Origin: Naegleria lovaniensis
Taxonomy: Eukaryota > Heterolobosea > Eutetramitea > Acrasida > Naegleriidae
Direction: 5' to 3'
Length of the DNA stretch: 64,000 bases
Assembly (NCBI RefSeq): GCF_003324165.1
Contig: NW_025407837.1
Location: 558,001-622,000 of the forward strand
The notes under the pieces are model-generated. The model was not told the origin of the DNA. It did not search any database and was given only the letters and a program-made list of their open reading frames with translations. The position numbers and the translations under genes are program-made. Below, in pieces: positions 31,941 through 44,065 of the stretch. How positions within the stretch are numbered: position 1 is the stretch's first letter; each line of letters begins with the position of its first letter.

Positions 31941-34719
31941 ATGGAAAACCTTAATAATAATAATAATTATGGAACGAATTGTAATTCTTCAATTCCTCAA
32001 TATTCAGAATCATCATTCACTCAACATGAAGACCATTTCATACAAAAACAAGCACATAACAAGAGGAGCCCCCGAACGCAACACACTCATGATTTATCAA
32101 TAACAACAGCCATCCCGTCTCATCATCATGATCGAGTGATTATCGAACTCACCAATGATGAACAACACTCTACATCATCAAAACCCGAAAAGCCTGTTGA
32201 GAACAAGAAAGATCTCTCATCTCAGAACGTAAGCCCGTGCTTGACCTCTAATAATACTACATCACTCCTCTCATCCCTTTCTCTCAAACAGTTATTCGGA
32301 AAACCCCATCCGAATTTGACGGTCATGAACGTGTTGGTGGTTTTTTTCTTGGTGCAGTCGTTGATTACCATAGGGACCACCTTTGTGATTCTCTTCTATG
32401 AAGGATCTGATGTAAGTACTTGGAACTATTAAGATTAAATTAAATTATTGAACTATTTCATCACACTTTGAAATTTGAATATCCAATCAACAATCAAAAC
32501 GAATGGACACGAACAACGAATATGTAACAACAGATTGCAAAAAAAGCGGAAACTGTGGCCCATCAAGACACCTTTCGAACGGTCATTCGAAATCTTCATG
32601 ATTTTGTCATTCCAGCTGAAATTGTTACGACCAGTCTTCATAACAACGTCCTCCTCGCCTTCATTGATCCCAACAGTCATAATAGTTGGGCTCAACTCAT
32701 GAGCATGACCAGTGTGTATGATCGACAAATGTCCTCCATGTATTTTGGAGATCTCCAGAATCGAGTCACAGTGTTAAGGCAACGAAACGGCATGATGGAA
32801 CTGTTAGTGCCATGTAAAAGATCTCTCACCAAAATCTTTCCTCCTGAAATTGTTACGAAAGATTTTGATTTGACACTTGCAAATTCATGTCCCACCTCTC
32901 ACTTAAAGTATAATTTAAGCAGTGATGGAATGATCATGATCAGCCAAGGTGTTGGGAAGGTCAATTTAGACGTGAATGTTTCAACCTCTATCTGGTACAC
33001 CAACATTGCTGACAATGTGAACGCAACAATCCCGTCCATTCCAACACGATCCAAATACACTGTTTGGAGTAATGTATTTATGAACAAAGGAGCTCTTTCG
33101 ATCTTTGCGTCCATGCTTGTGGTGAAGGGAAACGAGTTTGTTGGAGTTTCTGCTCTCGAGTATTCTCTTGGTGACTTGCAACAATTGTTGTGTTATTTGG
33201 TGGAAAAAGGAGGAGGTGCCATTCTAGTTCTTGATCGACAGAACAACATTTTGGGTGCATGTGCACGACTTTCACACTTCTCGTTCTATGAATTGTCATC
33301 AACTGCCATTCAGAAATTTCCCAATGATTTCAGTACCTCTTCTTTATTTATGACTGTGCATGAGTTATTGGTGGAGCACGGTCTCTACGGAAATCAAACA
33401 GTGAGTTTTTCGGACATTACGAACCTTGAACCACAACTGAACGGAATGATTGAGCAGGCCTATTACTCGATATCATCCTTTTCGATGAATAATTTAGTGG
33501 TGAACGTTATTGTCATTACAGAACATACTGATTTTCTTACCTTGATCATCAATTCTAGAGTGAGTTCAGTGGTCATCTTGTTTCTGGTAGTAAGCTTGGG
33601 AATTGTTCTTTTGATCATTGTTGTGAAGGGTATCACTTCTCCGTTCCAAGCGTTAAGTAAGGTAAGTACAGGTGCATTTGAAACCAACAGTCTCTAATTT
33701 CTGTTTTCTCAAGACGATGGAGAATATTTTACTATTAGATAGATCCATGTCATCTCCTGTAAAATCTGATTGTATGCTGAGCGACGTACGCCGCATGCAA
33801 AAGCAAGTAGAATTGTTTAGAAAAGTTCTCTTTTATTTTTCATTATTTTGCCCAGAAATTATTGTGAAACACATTCTAAAAGGGTCCAACGCAGCCGAAT
33901 CTGATAAAGATCAATTAATTCCGACCAAGCGACAATACATGAGCGTTCTGGTTTTCGAGCTTAATGGATTTTGGGAGCTTGAGCAACATGTTGGAATTGA
34001 TGTGTTTTGTCGCATATTGAACAGGATTATTTCTGAGGTGACAACCTCCATTCATTCGAACGAAGGTTTTGTGTGCGACCTTTCTGTCAAAAACTCTTTG
34101 AAAATTCATGCACTTTGGAACGATTCGACCATGCAAGTGGAAAATCATGAGGTACGAGCAGCAGCCACATCTCTTGAAATTACATCGTTGATTGCAGATA
34201 AAATCGAGCTCATTCAAGAGGAGTACAGTAATTGTGTGAACGTGGAACTTCATTATAGGTCGGCGCTTGCTGCCGGTTACATAATTTTGGCATCAACAGG
34301 AACAACAACCTCAAGAATTAGTTTTTCTTGCTTTGGTGAGACTATTGCATTGTGCAGTTTATTACTCGAGCAATGTCGCAAAGGTGAAGTGTTGATGGAT
34401 CATAACATGTTTGTTAAGGTTAGTGACATGTTTTTAGGTCAGTATAGACAAACCATCAAACACGACAATCGAGAAGTGGATATTTATTCCTTGAAGAAAT
34501 ACATGAAAGAATCAAGTGGTATGTTGTTGCTTTTTGTAAATACTAACTCAATGTTTATCAACACCATCAGCCTATGAACAACATGTGTCATCCAAGTTGT
34601 TACAACTAAGAAGCAGAAGAAGAGAACTTGATATCTCAGAGCTACCGAATGATACTCTTTTTAAGTCGTTGTGCAAAGAATTACAAGACTTGGGTCATGA
34701 AGTGGATACTTTTAATTGA
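31941..34719 (+). CDS. Two-TM receptor with degenerate class III cyclase-homology domain, 4 exons
   Basis: Exons 31941-32411, 32534-33661, 33714-34518 and 34571-34719 join in phase to 850 aa. Residues 1-130 are Asn/Ser/His-rich. A membrane helix (VLVVFFLVQSLITIGTTFVI) at ~135-155 and another (VVILFLVVSLGIVLLIIVV) at ~503-522 enclose a ~350-residue extracellular region of Cache-like size. A short HAMP-like linker follows. Residues ~590-790 resemble a class III adenylyl/guanylyl cyclase domain: SVLVFELNGF in place of the metal-binding FADIxGF, and FGETIALCSLLLEQC in place of GDTVNLASRLE. The catalytic Asp, Asn and Arg positions are all replaced, so it is probably a pseudo-cyclase used for signalling or dimerisation. 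Confidence 0.68.
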
Positions 34720-34758
34720 AATTATTACTAGCCAACGACCACTTTAGTGTCATTTGGT

Positions 34759-36746
34759 TCATCTCAATCGTATTCCTCGTTCCCTCAATAGTTCGGATAT
34801 TTTTTGAAATCTGAACAGGTCACTTTGATCATCTGCTTCAAACCTTCCTAAATGTTGATCAGTAATAATTCCAAACTTTTTCTTCAAATTTCCATACACC
34901 GAAAGTATGATGGAAATGAGATGCCTATGTTGAGTAATATTTACAAAACCTGCATCAATTAAAGAACAGAAAATAACAAGTGGTTCCATTGCGTCACTAT
35001 CCTTGAACAGTTCAAAATAGAGTCTAATGATTGCATCGTTCAACTTCACCCTACTTTCCAAAGCATCTTTCATCACAGTAGAAGCTCCCTTAAGATCATT
35101 TTGACGCTTGTACGAGAGAAGCATCTTCCAATGTATTCTCATCGAGTTGTTTTTGAACAACTTGAGTTCTTTCATTCTCTTCAAAATAATCCATGCCTCT
35201 TTCATGTTTCCAACTCGACAATAAGCATCTATTAAATCTTCCATCATGTGTGACGTTGGTTTTAACTTTTCTACTGTTACAGCATGATCATAAATAGTGA
35301 GTATCATGTCAAAATTCAATTCTGTTGTTAAATTGTTATTGGGTGGAATAAATGCATGAATCAAATGCTCAAAAACACTGGTAAGCTCCAATTTTAAACC
35401 ATGTTGAAATTCTAATGCTTGCTCCGTTGGAGATACATCGTCAGTAGATCCCAGAGTCTTTGCAGATGATTGATCCAATGCGAATGACGTCTGACTTCGA
35501 CTATCTTTGAATCGCTTTCTATTTTTGACAAGTCTCTGATACAAATTGCTTGCCATGCTAGGATCAAAGTGATTATTCGCCAAAAACATGGATATCGAAT
35601 CATAACATTTCAAATAATAGAGACCATACTGATTTTCCATAAGGTCAAGAGTGTTCATCATGTCATCAATATTTCTTGATCCAAGTATCACAAAGCGAAA
35701 AGTGTCTTCATCCGGCTCATAACCAGAGTCAATCATGATTGAGAAATATTTGGCCAATAATGCATTATCCTGAGATATCACACTGAGTGCAGTATTTGAG
35801 GTATCTTTGCTCATGTTATCTGTTCCACTAAGAGCGAGAGCTGACAATAAATGGTTCCAGTATGAAGTATCCAAAGTAATGGTATCACTCCATTTCGTGA
35901 CAGCCATACGATAGTATTGCACAGCTTTCTCAATTTTGTTTTCAATTCTACAAGCATCTGTTAAAAAGATGAGAGTGGTTAAATTGGGCTTAATGTTGTG
36001 CTGTTCCATGTATTGTTCCAATTCCCAAACATGTTCAGTGGAACGTAATCTGATATAAATATCAAAGAACATGTTAAACACATGAATGTCAAACGTAGTT
36101 TCTTTTGCTCGTGTGGTCTTGGTGGCATTTTGTGAAATGAGTTCGTTGCTTTCCGTCATGTTGTTATCTGTGAAACATGCTCCCATTTTTGCTTCCTGAA
36201 ACATGTTATTCACTTGATTAATTAAATATTGTCTCTCCTGTAGAACAGTCTTTCTTTCGTATGGGTGTGCCAAATAATATTGACTTCCTTGAAGAGCTTG
36301 TTTGATATTCGAAGTAGAGAGAATGGTCCGATCATTCTTCAAAAAACTTTGTTGAAAATTTACCAATTTCCTCCGAATTAACGAAAGTTCTGAACGCAAA
36401 GTTACATCATTCCATCGGGTAGTGAATTGATTCAATAAGAGTGCAATATTTTGTTCATGTTTGGCTTTCTGAGAAGTACGGTTAGGAGCAGAGAAATTAA
36501 TATTATTATTATTTGATGATGTTTTAAATGTTTCCGCATATATTCAATATTGGTCAAAAAATTTCGGACAGTGGAACTACTCTCAATCACATGATCCTGA
36601 TGAAAACTAGATGCATAATTTCTTCTTTGCAATGTTAACAATGGACAACAATGAATTTTCATTGTTCCGAGAAGAAGGGATTTTCCATCACGATGAGCCA
36701 TCATGGAGGAAAGAATTTTCTTTGTCAAAATTGTTGAGTTCAACAT
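34759..36746 (-). CDS. Mitochondrial PPR protein; N-terminal exon or frame break unresolved
   Basis: The body (to about 36540) has helical pairs in the PPR style: TTLIFLTDACRIENKIEKA, EDLIDAYCRVGNMKEAW and LKRMKELKLFKNNSM. PPR proteins bind organellar RNA in processing, editing or translation. The N-terminal part, starting at ATG 36746 after a run of eight A, lies in another frame and has LLTLQRRNYASSFHQ, a good mitochondrial presequence with an R-x-Y-A cleavage pattern. The two frames overlap between 36432 and 36540. They could be joined by one missing base there, or by an intron with a weak GTGATT donor near 36592 and the acceptor before AAAGCC. It shares a ~300-bp promoter with the DENN gene. 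Confidence 0.65.
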
Positions 36747-37051
36747 TTTTTTTATCAATTTTAAATGAAACTCTCAAAAACGTATTCTTTTCATGGAACC
36801 AAGGAGTTTTGGTCCTTTCATCTGTGACATCATTAATCATAATAGGGTCTTGATTTTCCAAGTTAATCATCATGTCAACGATTTCTGGTTCCGAACCCTT
36901 GAAAAAAATTTTCCTTCTCGTGTTCAATCATTCTCTGCTTCTGATTATCATCATCAACAATCGTTATCATCCAATATACAACCGCAAGAAGAACAACAAG
37001 AACAACCATCATCATCACAACGGAAATAATTGTTCATCAATATTAATAACA
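36747..37051. other. Divergent promoter region between PPR and DENN genes
   Basis: 305 bp. A plus-strand frame from ATG 36872 runs into the DENN protein in frame, but its first 60 residues are low complexity (Asn/His/Lys) and I prefer ATG 37052. No RNA gene seen. Confidence 0.45.
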
Positions 37052-40000
37052 ATGAACAACAATACAGTACCTCCACTCCGATTTCTTTCTACAGTCTCTG
37101 TTTTTGTTTTGAAAAAGGAGAGTGATGATGAAAATAATGAAAATAATCAATCCTCTCGGATGAATCGAGGAGTGATCACTTCTCCATCTTCTCCAGTGAT
37201 GCGTATTGGAGGTAATTCATTATTCGATTCTCTTGAGTCACCATCCAGCCACGATGGACGGAATGGTAATGCCAAATTTACGACAACCTCGTCGAATGGC
37301 TCATTGATGACTCATCACAGAAAGAATATAAATACCTATAAGGAATATGCAATGATGAGAGGTCAAAATAAGGACAGTTTCAATGCAAAAAAGTATACAC
37401 CACCCAAGACGGACCTAATTTTTACACATCCCAAAGATTTATCCAATGATAAGACTGTCACAATTAATTCAATGCCTTTATTTTGTTTTTATGCTCATCA
37501 TCATGAACGAAATTTGTCGGAATATATTTCAAGGAACACAAAGATTAGACTTGCGTCTGTGGGATCGAGTCACAACGTCCAACTCTTTCCATTCGTAATG
37601 ACAGATTATTTTAAAAACGAATGTTATTGTTTTTGCATATTAGTTGACAATGCAACCTATAATGAAAATGTCGCCATTGTGTTTGAAACATCAATTCCTA
37701 TTTATGAAATGATGAGTGACATTATTCTAGAAATGTATCAATTTGGACTCTTTCAGGTGTTTTTAGACGCCCATTTTCGAGATCAAGAAATGAGAAATCA
37801 TGGAGAGTCTTCTAAAATTAATTTTGGGCGAAATGATAGTAATTATCAGAATTTATTAGAAAAGAAAAATTTACTGTTGACAAGAATTGAAATGATGATA
37901 CATCACATCCCAATACCACCACCTTCGAAAAATATTTACACTAGTTTTACATTACTCCAAAAGAATTATGTTTTGAAATATCCAGACGTTGAAGAGCTGC
38001 CGTTTTGCAATGTAAGTCATTGATTTCAATTTTTTGTGAAAAATCCACCACAACAACGTAATATTTTTCTATATAAATTCATATCGAAAATGCACTCGTA
38101 CATGATATTAGATTCCAATTTCTGAAACAATTTTCAAGACATTATCCAATGACATGATTGTGGACTTGTTGAATTTAATTTTATTAGAAAAGAAAATTAT
38201 TTTCGTGAGTGAGAGCGTCAGTCTCTTAACATATTGTTGTGAATCCTTAAGGGCACTATTGTATCCATTTCAATTTCCATTAATGTTTGCTTTTATTCCT
38301 CATCTACCTGTACAGCTGCTAGAGACCATTCTTTCGCCTGTTCCTTACATTGCTGGAGTTCACAATTCTCTCAAGAATGAGTTATTTATGGTGATTGATC
38401 AACAGAATCGAATGTTGGAGCAGACTTCTCACACTAACACGACGAGGATAAAATCTCCCTCGTCATCATCCTCTGACCGTGCCTATTCACCCTCTGAGAA
38501 TGACACGAGTTTAGTAGTCTTAGATATTGACTCTTCAACATTTTTATATGGAAAAGCTCCAGAGAGAGAACAACGTTTTCCCGAAAGATACCGACTTCAA
38601 TTAATTGAAAAATTGGAGCCCATTCTCAGGTCTGCATCGAAGAGTATTGATTTTTTATCAGGACCTATTTCTAAACGAGAAGAACGAATTTCCATAGATA
38701 CCAAAATTCGAGAATTATTCACATGGTTTTATTGTAAATTATTGATTCCGCTTAATATTCACATTTTAACGCGAAAGTGGAAAAAGAATAACAAACGCAA
38801 TGGCACAGAATATATTGACAGCATAAAAAGATACGTGCTGGAAGAAGCTTCTGAAGAAATTGATTCCAATCAGAGAGCCTTCTTTTCACATTTATTCTCC
38901 AACCAGATATTTTCAGAATTACTGAACCATGGCGTTGAAGAGCAATACTTTTATCAAGAGCTTTGCTTTTCCATTTTTGTGAATTCTGAAGCTGAAAATT
39001 TAATGAAAAATAGAAATCATGTGATCCCATTTGCCGCTTCTGAGAAAGATTTAGTGAATTGGAAAAACTCCAACAACGACACTTCTTTTAACTTGAACAG
39101 CGTTCAGGAATGGTTTTCCAAAGGACAATCACCCAATGACGTCTTGATATATTGGATCAATAGCAAATTAGAAGCTCTGAAATCTCAAACCCCTTCCACA
39201 CAACTTCTTTTGACAAGCAATTATAACATTTCTCGATTAATGTTAATGAGATCCTTTGTCCATGAGAGAGCAGAACGATTCGAACAAGCCCTCGAAGATG
39301 CACTCACTGCCATGTCAACAGCTACAGATGAGCGATTGGTTCGAAGAGAATGGTTCGAGTCCTTATTGCTTCGCATTCCAAAACAATCTCTCATGAAATT
39401 TGTTGCTAAAATGAAGACCAAATATTCTCCACGAGCAGATGATCTTTTCAAATTAGGTTTTCTAGAAAAGATTGTGCTCGACATGCATCAAGGTCACATT
39501 CAAGACGTGAAAGCTCTATTCCAACAGGCAGAACTCTTTGAACCAGGTTCTAGCTTTGAATTGAGACCTCGAAGAAAATCAGTACCAAATTCCTCAGTTT
39601 CTCCTGTCGATTCGAATCCAGAGTCTGAGCTTCACACTGCAGACTCCTTGGATGAGAAACAGCTAGTCACAACATCGTATGAATCACAAGAAATTCCAAG
39701 AGCTAATTCTTTCCCAAGTGGAAATCCTATTCAATTACCCACAGCAGAGGATGAAGAAGATCGACATTTTGATTCTCCTCCCATGTCCCCTCGTTCTCCA
39801 ACCATTTCACATGAGGATGATCTTGATGAAGATGTAGAATCATTGGAAGCGCTTCAAACACCTCTGACATCGAAAAAACGATCCTTTTCGAGCACTTCGA
39901 TCCATGAATATTCAGATGGAAAATCCCCTACTGCTTCTTCTCGCTCTGCAACAACAGCAGCGACAACTGTGCTACCAACCACGAAGGCAACAAAATCAAG

Positions 40001-41033
40001 TTCAGGAACCATTCTATTATCATTGCCTTTTATTAATTTTGCAAGTATTGAACATCAATTAATTCCCAAGAATATGGATGCCCTTACACAATTATCATCG
40101 ATGAATGCAACCACAAGAAGAAGGAGTATCTTGTTTACCAAGAAAAAGAGTTCTGAACTCGATACCTTATCCAAAATGGTCAGCATTTCGAAAGAGATGT
40201 TCTCCATGGTTGCATTTGAATGTGGAATGTTCTTTTCCAAACAAGATGGAGATCGAATCTATGATCAGCTTGTGTTAATTCAAAAAGATACCACTGTACC
40301 TTCCTATTCACAAACTCAGCTTCACCACGGTGACGATGCATCATCATTGTCCACACTTAAACCAGAGACACTCAAGAAATTCTTGAATTGGTTCAAAATT
40401 GTAAATCAACTCAATCAATACTCAACATTGAGATTTAGAAAAATTGAAAGTCCTCAAACAGTAGCAGTATCTTCCTATGAACAACAACAACACAATAACA
40501 ATAATGAATCTATTGTGATCTTGACACAAAGTACACTATGCGAAGCAACATTTTCATATGCTACTGTGGAAGGAAAGGAATTTTCTCAAGAGTCATCCAT
40601 TCACAATGGAAGAATATGTTTTTGTAACGATGGTTCGATTTATTTTGGAATTTCCAAATTGGAATTGGTAGTTTCAGACATGTCACAAATAATCAAAATT
40701 GACCACTATCCTCCACAATCTATGTTAAAGCAACAACCTGATTTATTGAACTTGAAAATTGAAGGATCTGTTAAAATTGTTGTACGAGTAGATTTCAATA
40801 CCACTCGACACGTAGAATTTAAATTTCCAAACACGATTCAAAGTTTGATATGGTATGGACATTTCTTGAGCTTGATGAATTTCAGTACCTCCATCACCAT
40901 GAGCATGATTATGAGCAAAAAGTCGCATCATAGTTATGTGCCAACAAATCCAACCACTGTCTCAATATTCAGAAGTATTACCATTGATCATGTGTTGTAT
41001 CTCATGAAACAAGCAAGATCTACCAAAGACTAG
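37052..41033 (+). CDS. DENN domain protein, 2 exons
   Basis: Exons 37052-38011 and 38112-41033 (intron with GTAAGT and ATTAG) give 1293 aa. The N-terminal third has the uDENN part (PLRFLSTVSVFVLKKE, then SMPLFCFYAHHH and IRLASVGSS). The central DENN core follows the intron: LLNLILLEKKIIFVSES, LLYPFQFPLMFAFIPHLP and ILSPVPYIAGVHNS, all classic cDENN text. DENN proteins act as exchange factors for Rab GTPases in membrane traffic; the Rab partner cannot be told. A dDENN-like region lies near residues 500-560. The rest is helical and Ser-rich with a possible C-terminal beta-rich lipid- or protein-binding domain. The start 36872 is a possible alternative. Confidence 0.82.
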
Positions 41034-41226
41034 TCGTACATGCATTTTCTTTGCATGCAACCATGGACACGGGAACATGTCCATCAAACCAATGCATGAA
41101 CTTGATACCTTTCACAAGTGTAATCTAGAGATTGGAACAATTACATGAAACCTTGAAGAATTTGTGGTTCATTCATTTGGCGCCAAAGTCGCCGCGTTCA
41201 ACCTTAACAACCACCACCAAAAAAAA

Positions 41227-42288
41227 ATGGATAAACGCAACTCTCATCCCATCCACGATTCAAATCCAACTGCCACTAAGAAGCTGAAAAAACAGCAGAA
41301 CGATGAGGTCGGATCGTTCCTACAAGATTATGAAACTTTTATGAATAGTCGTGAGCAAGAACGTCAAAAAGATAAACTAGAAGATGAACAACAAATGATT
41401 CAATTTGCTGGATTGCCCAAAACGGAATTGATCGGTTTATTCTTTGATGAAAAATTAAAATACCAACGGCCTCCATATCCAGTGGATCCCGTATTTGGAT
41501 CCATGAGCTCGCACACCACCAAGCCCTCACATAAAAAACGAGATAAATTTCAAAAAACAATATTCGGATATTGTAGAGAATGTAATGAAAAGGTGAATGG
41601 TGGTCTGCAAGCCATGAAAGAGCACATTCTATCGTGTCCAAAATTGAATACCTTCAAAGAGGGTGAAGCTTGCAAAGATATTGTGATGAGATTTAAGGTG
41701 TATCCAGAATATGGCGACATGTGGAACAAGTATTGGTTATTTATCGAGGTTCCATTCACATCCAACTTGAGAGAATTGGATGACGTTATTCGTAACTATT
41801 GGGTTGAGTGTTGTGGACACTTGTCCAAGTTTGACGTGGATACATTAACTTATAACAGTTATGAGAGTGATAACGAGTTTATGGACGAGATTGATAACAA
41901 AACAATGGACATTCCCATGTATAGAGTGTTCAAGCCTTCAGATGTTGGGAAAACATTTTGTTACACCTATGATTTCGGAAGCTCTACATATTTGGAACTC
42001 GAATTAATATCCATTGTTAAATGCAACGAGGAATGTGAGGAAGCAAGAGTTCTAGCAAGAAATAATCCACTAACCTTCAAATGTTGCAAGTGCAAGAATG
42101 AGGCAGAGTATGTTCAAGTAGAAGAATCAGTTTTGTATTGTAAAAAGCATGCCAAGGATGAGGACGAAGACATGCTCTTACCTGTTGTTAATTCGCCACG
42201 TATGGGTGTTTGTGGCTACACAAACGACATGGATACCTATGCTCCTCCCTCTGAAGAAACAAAGAAGAAGAAGACTAAGCATCAATAG
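41227..42288 (+). CDS. Plasmid pRiA4b Orf3-like domain protein with Cys-rich zinc motifs
   Basis: 354 aa from ATG 41227 after a run of seven A. A first Cys/His cluster YCRECNEK ... HILSC (residues ~119-138) could bind zinc. The centre (LRELDDVIRNYWVECCGH, then YRVFKPSDVGKTFCYTYDF and STYLELELISIV) matches the pRiA4b Orf3-like fold, first seen in plasmid and transposon passenger genes of bacteria and common in bacterial genomes. A second cluster CCKCKNE ... YCKKHA follows. The tail is Lys-rich and may be nuclear. The biochemical role of this domain is unknown. No neighbouring transposon parts are seen, and base composition fits the host. Confidence 0.7.
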   Translation: MDKRNSHPIHDSNPTATKKLKKQQNDEVGSFLQDYETFMNSREQERQKDKLEDEQQMIQFAGLPKTELIGLFFDEKLKYQRPPYPVDPVFGSMSSHTTKPSHKKRDKFQKTIFGYCRECNEKVNGGLQAMKEHILSCPKLNTFKEGEACKDIVMRFKVYPEYGDMWNKYWLFIEVPFTSNLRELDDVIRNYWVECCGHLSKFDVDTLTYNSYESDNEFMDEIDNKTMDIPMYRVFKPSDVGKTFCYTYDFGSSTYLELELISIVKCNEECEEARVLARNNPLTFKCCKCKNEAEYVQVEESVLYCKKHAKDEDEDMLLPVVNSPRMGVCGYTNDMDTYAPPSEETKKKKTKHQ

Positions 42289-42493
42289 ACATGTCGTGAC
42301 TGAACGAAGAGAGACAAATAACTCAAAACTCTGAAACCTCTGTGTACCCTCTAGATTATCTGTGTTTAATTAAAATTGTTGTTGTTTATACGCAACCTTA
42401 ATGGCAGACCTCGATCTTCTGATCTGTTTGAAATTACCTAACCATATTAATACCAAATTTCTTTTAACCTTTTCATTTGATTGAACTTGGGAA

Positions 42494-43935
42494 CTATTTT
42501 GATCTTGAACTCCACTTTAAGATATCGTAAACAGTCATGGCTAAGGCCATAGTACCTGAATTATACATGAGCTTGGACGAGATTCCTTTGTTTAATATAA
42601 CAATAAATTATTGCAATCGTTAATTCATTTGGACACTCCATTTTTTCGAAAATAATTCACCTACCTTTTGTAAAACCTCTCAAACCTTCACGCTTCATTA
42701 AATCCACAATCACTTCTCGAATTGATGAGGATCCAAATTTGTGTGATCCTCCACTACTACTTGCACCACTCAAGGCAATTCCCGTTTGAATTCTCAGTCG
42801 AATAATATCAAACGGATGAAAAATCGATGCTGTGACCACGCCTGTCATGGCACCACTACTCACAGCTGACATGACCATTATTTGAAAATCCTTCTCTCCA
42901 ACATAGGGAACCAATAATTGTGAAATGTTTTCTTTGAGTGCTGAAAATGTTCCCCAAGCAATAGCAGATTCAGGTCCATAGGTCAATAACGTCGGCAAAG
43001 TTCCTCGATAGAGTCCTCTCAATCCTTCCATTTTCCAAACTTCTCGCACGACATGTGAAAATTTAACATGTTCATTGGGATGAGTCACTTGAGAAATCAT
43101 TAATCGTTGAGAAACAACATCAAATGGAACGACAATGAAATTGGAAATCACTTCAGCGAGTAATCCAGAAAGAGCTTGTCTTTGAAAAGTGCTTAATTGT
43201 GAAAAATAATCATGTTCATGCTTTTCACGTTTGGAAAGTAAATATTGATTAATAAATTCGAGAGAACTTAAATAGGTAAATTGTACAATACATTTGCCAG
43301 TAGCAGCTGAAAAGTATCCTCTGATTCGGTCGTCCGATAAACATGATTATAACAATCAAGGAAATTTAAAGCTCCAAATTCAATTGATTGTCAATTGGTA
43401 ATTACCTGTAAAAACCTCTCAGTCCGTGTTGAGAATAAATTCGTTTGGCCACTGTCGACATACTTTCATGGGCCTATTTCATCAATATTTCAATTTTTTC
43501 ATTCATGGTTCATTCAGGTTCATGATCATGAATTATTATTGATCCATATTGACGAAATTATCCAAAATTCATTTTTTAGAGAGTAGAATAATAACATCAT
43601 CATTTGATTTTATCATTCCGATTATTCATAATTGTTCCATTGCACCAATGACATTTAAATTCCATTATAACCATCCAATATATGGAAATGTATATTTTTC
43701 AGCACTTCATATAAACTCGTCTATTTACCTGTAAATTTGCTACTTGATGAGCTCCTATCAAACTGATTGGAAAAAAGATGGATCGTAATCCATATGAAGC
43801 CAACACTCCGATAGAATAGAATTTTGTCTTGTCCAATTTATTCCATGTGGTAGTCACGTCGGGATGATGATTTGAATGATGATCATCAGCATTACTTGTA
43901 TCTGTGTTGGATGTTGAAGAAGGACGTTCTTGCAT
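42494..43935 (-). CDS. Mitochondrial carrier, SLC25A44-like, 4 exons
   Basis: Exons 43729-43935, 43406-43473, 42665-43320 and 42494-42585 join to 340 aa; the third donor is GTAGGT. The start WNKLDKTKFYSIGVLASYG and FFPISLIGAHQ match the first helix block of SLC25A44, and VVPFDVVSQRLM and FHPFDIIRLRIQ are carrier P-x-D signatures of repeats two and three; GLRGFYRG and GLRGLYRG are the paired loop motifs. The last exon ISSKLMYNSGTMALAMTVYD closes the sixth helix. SLC25A44 imports branched-chain amino acids into mitochondria in mammals; the same substrate here is an inference. The presequence-like start is Ser/His-rich. Confidence 0.83.
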
Positions 43936-44065
43936 TTTTTAATCCTCTGTGTGTGTTGGGTTTTAAATCTGATCTTACAAAAACAAATTAATAATAATTA
44001 TTCAAAATTTATTCTTCTTCAAAACACATAATATTGATGAATCGTCAAATACAAGTCACAATAAT

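Noticed and set aside
41227-42288. pRiA4b-like gene as part of a transposon
   Set aside because: No transposase, terminal repeats or target-site duplication seen on either side.
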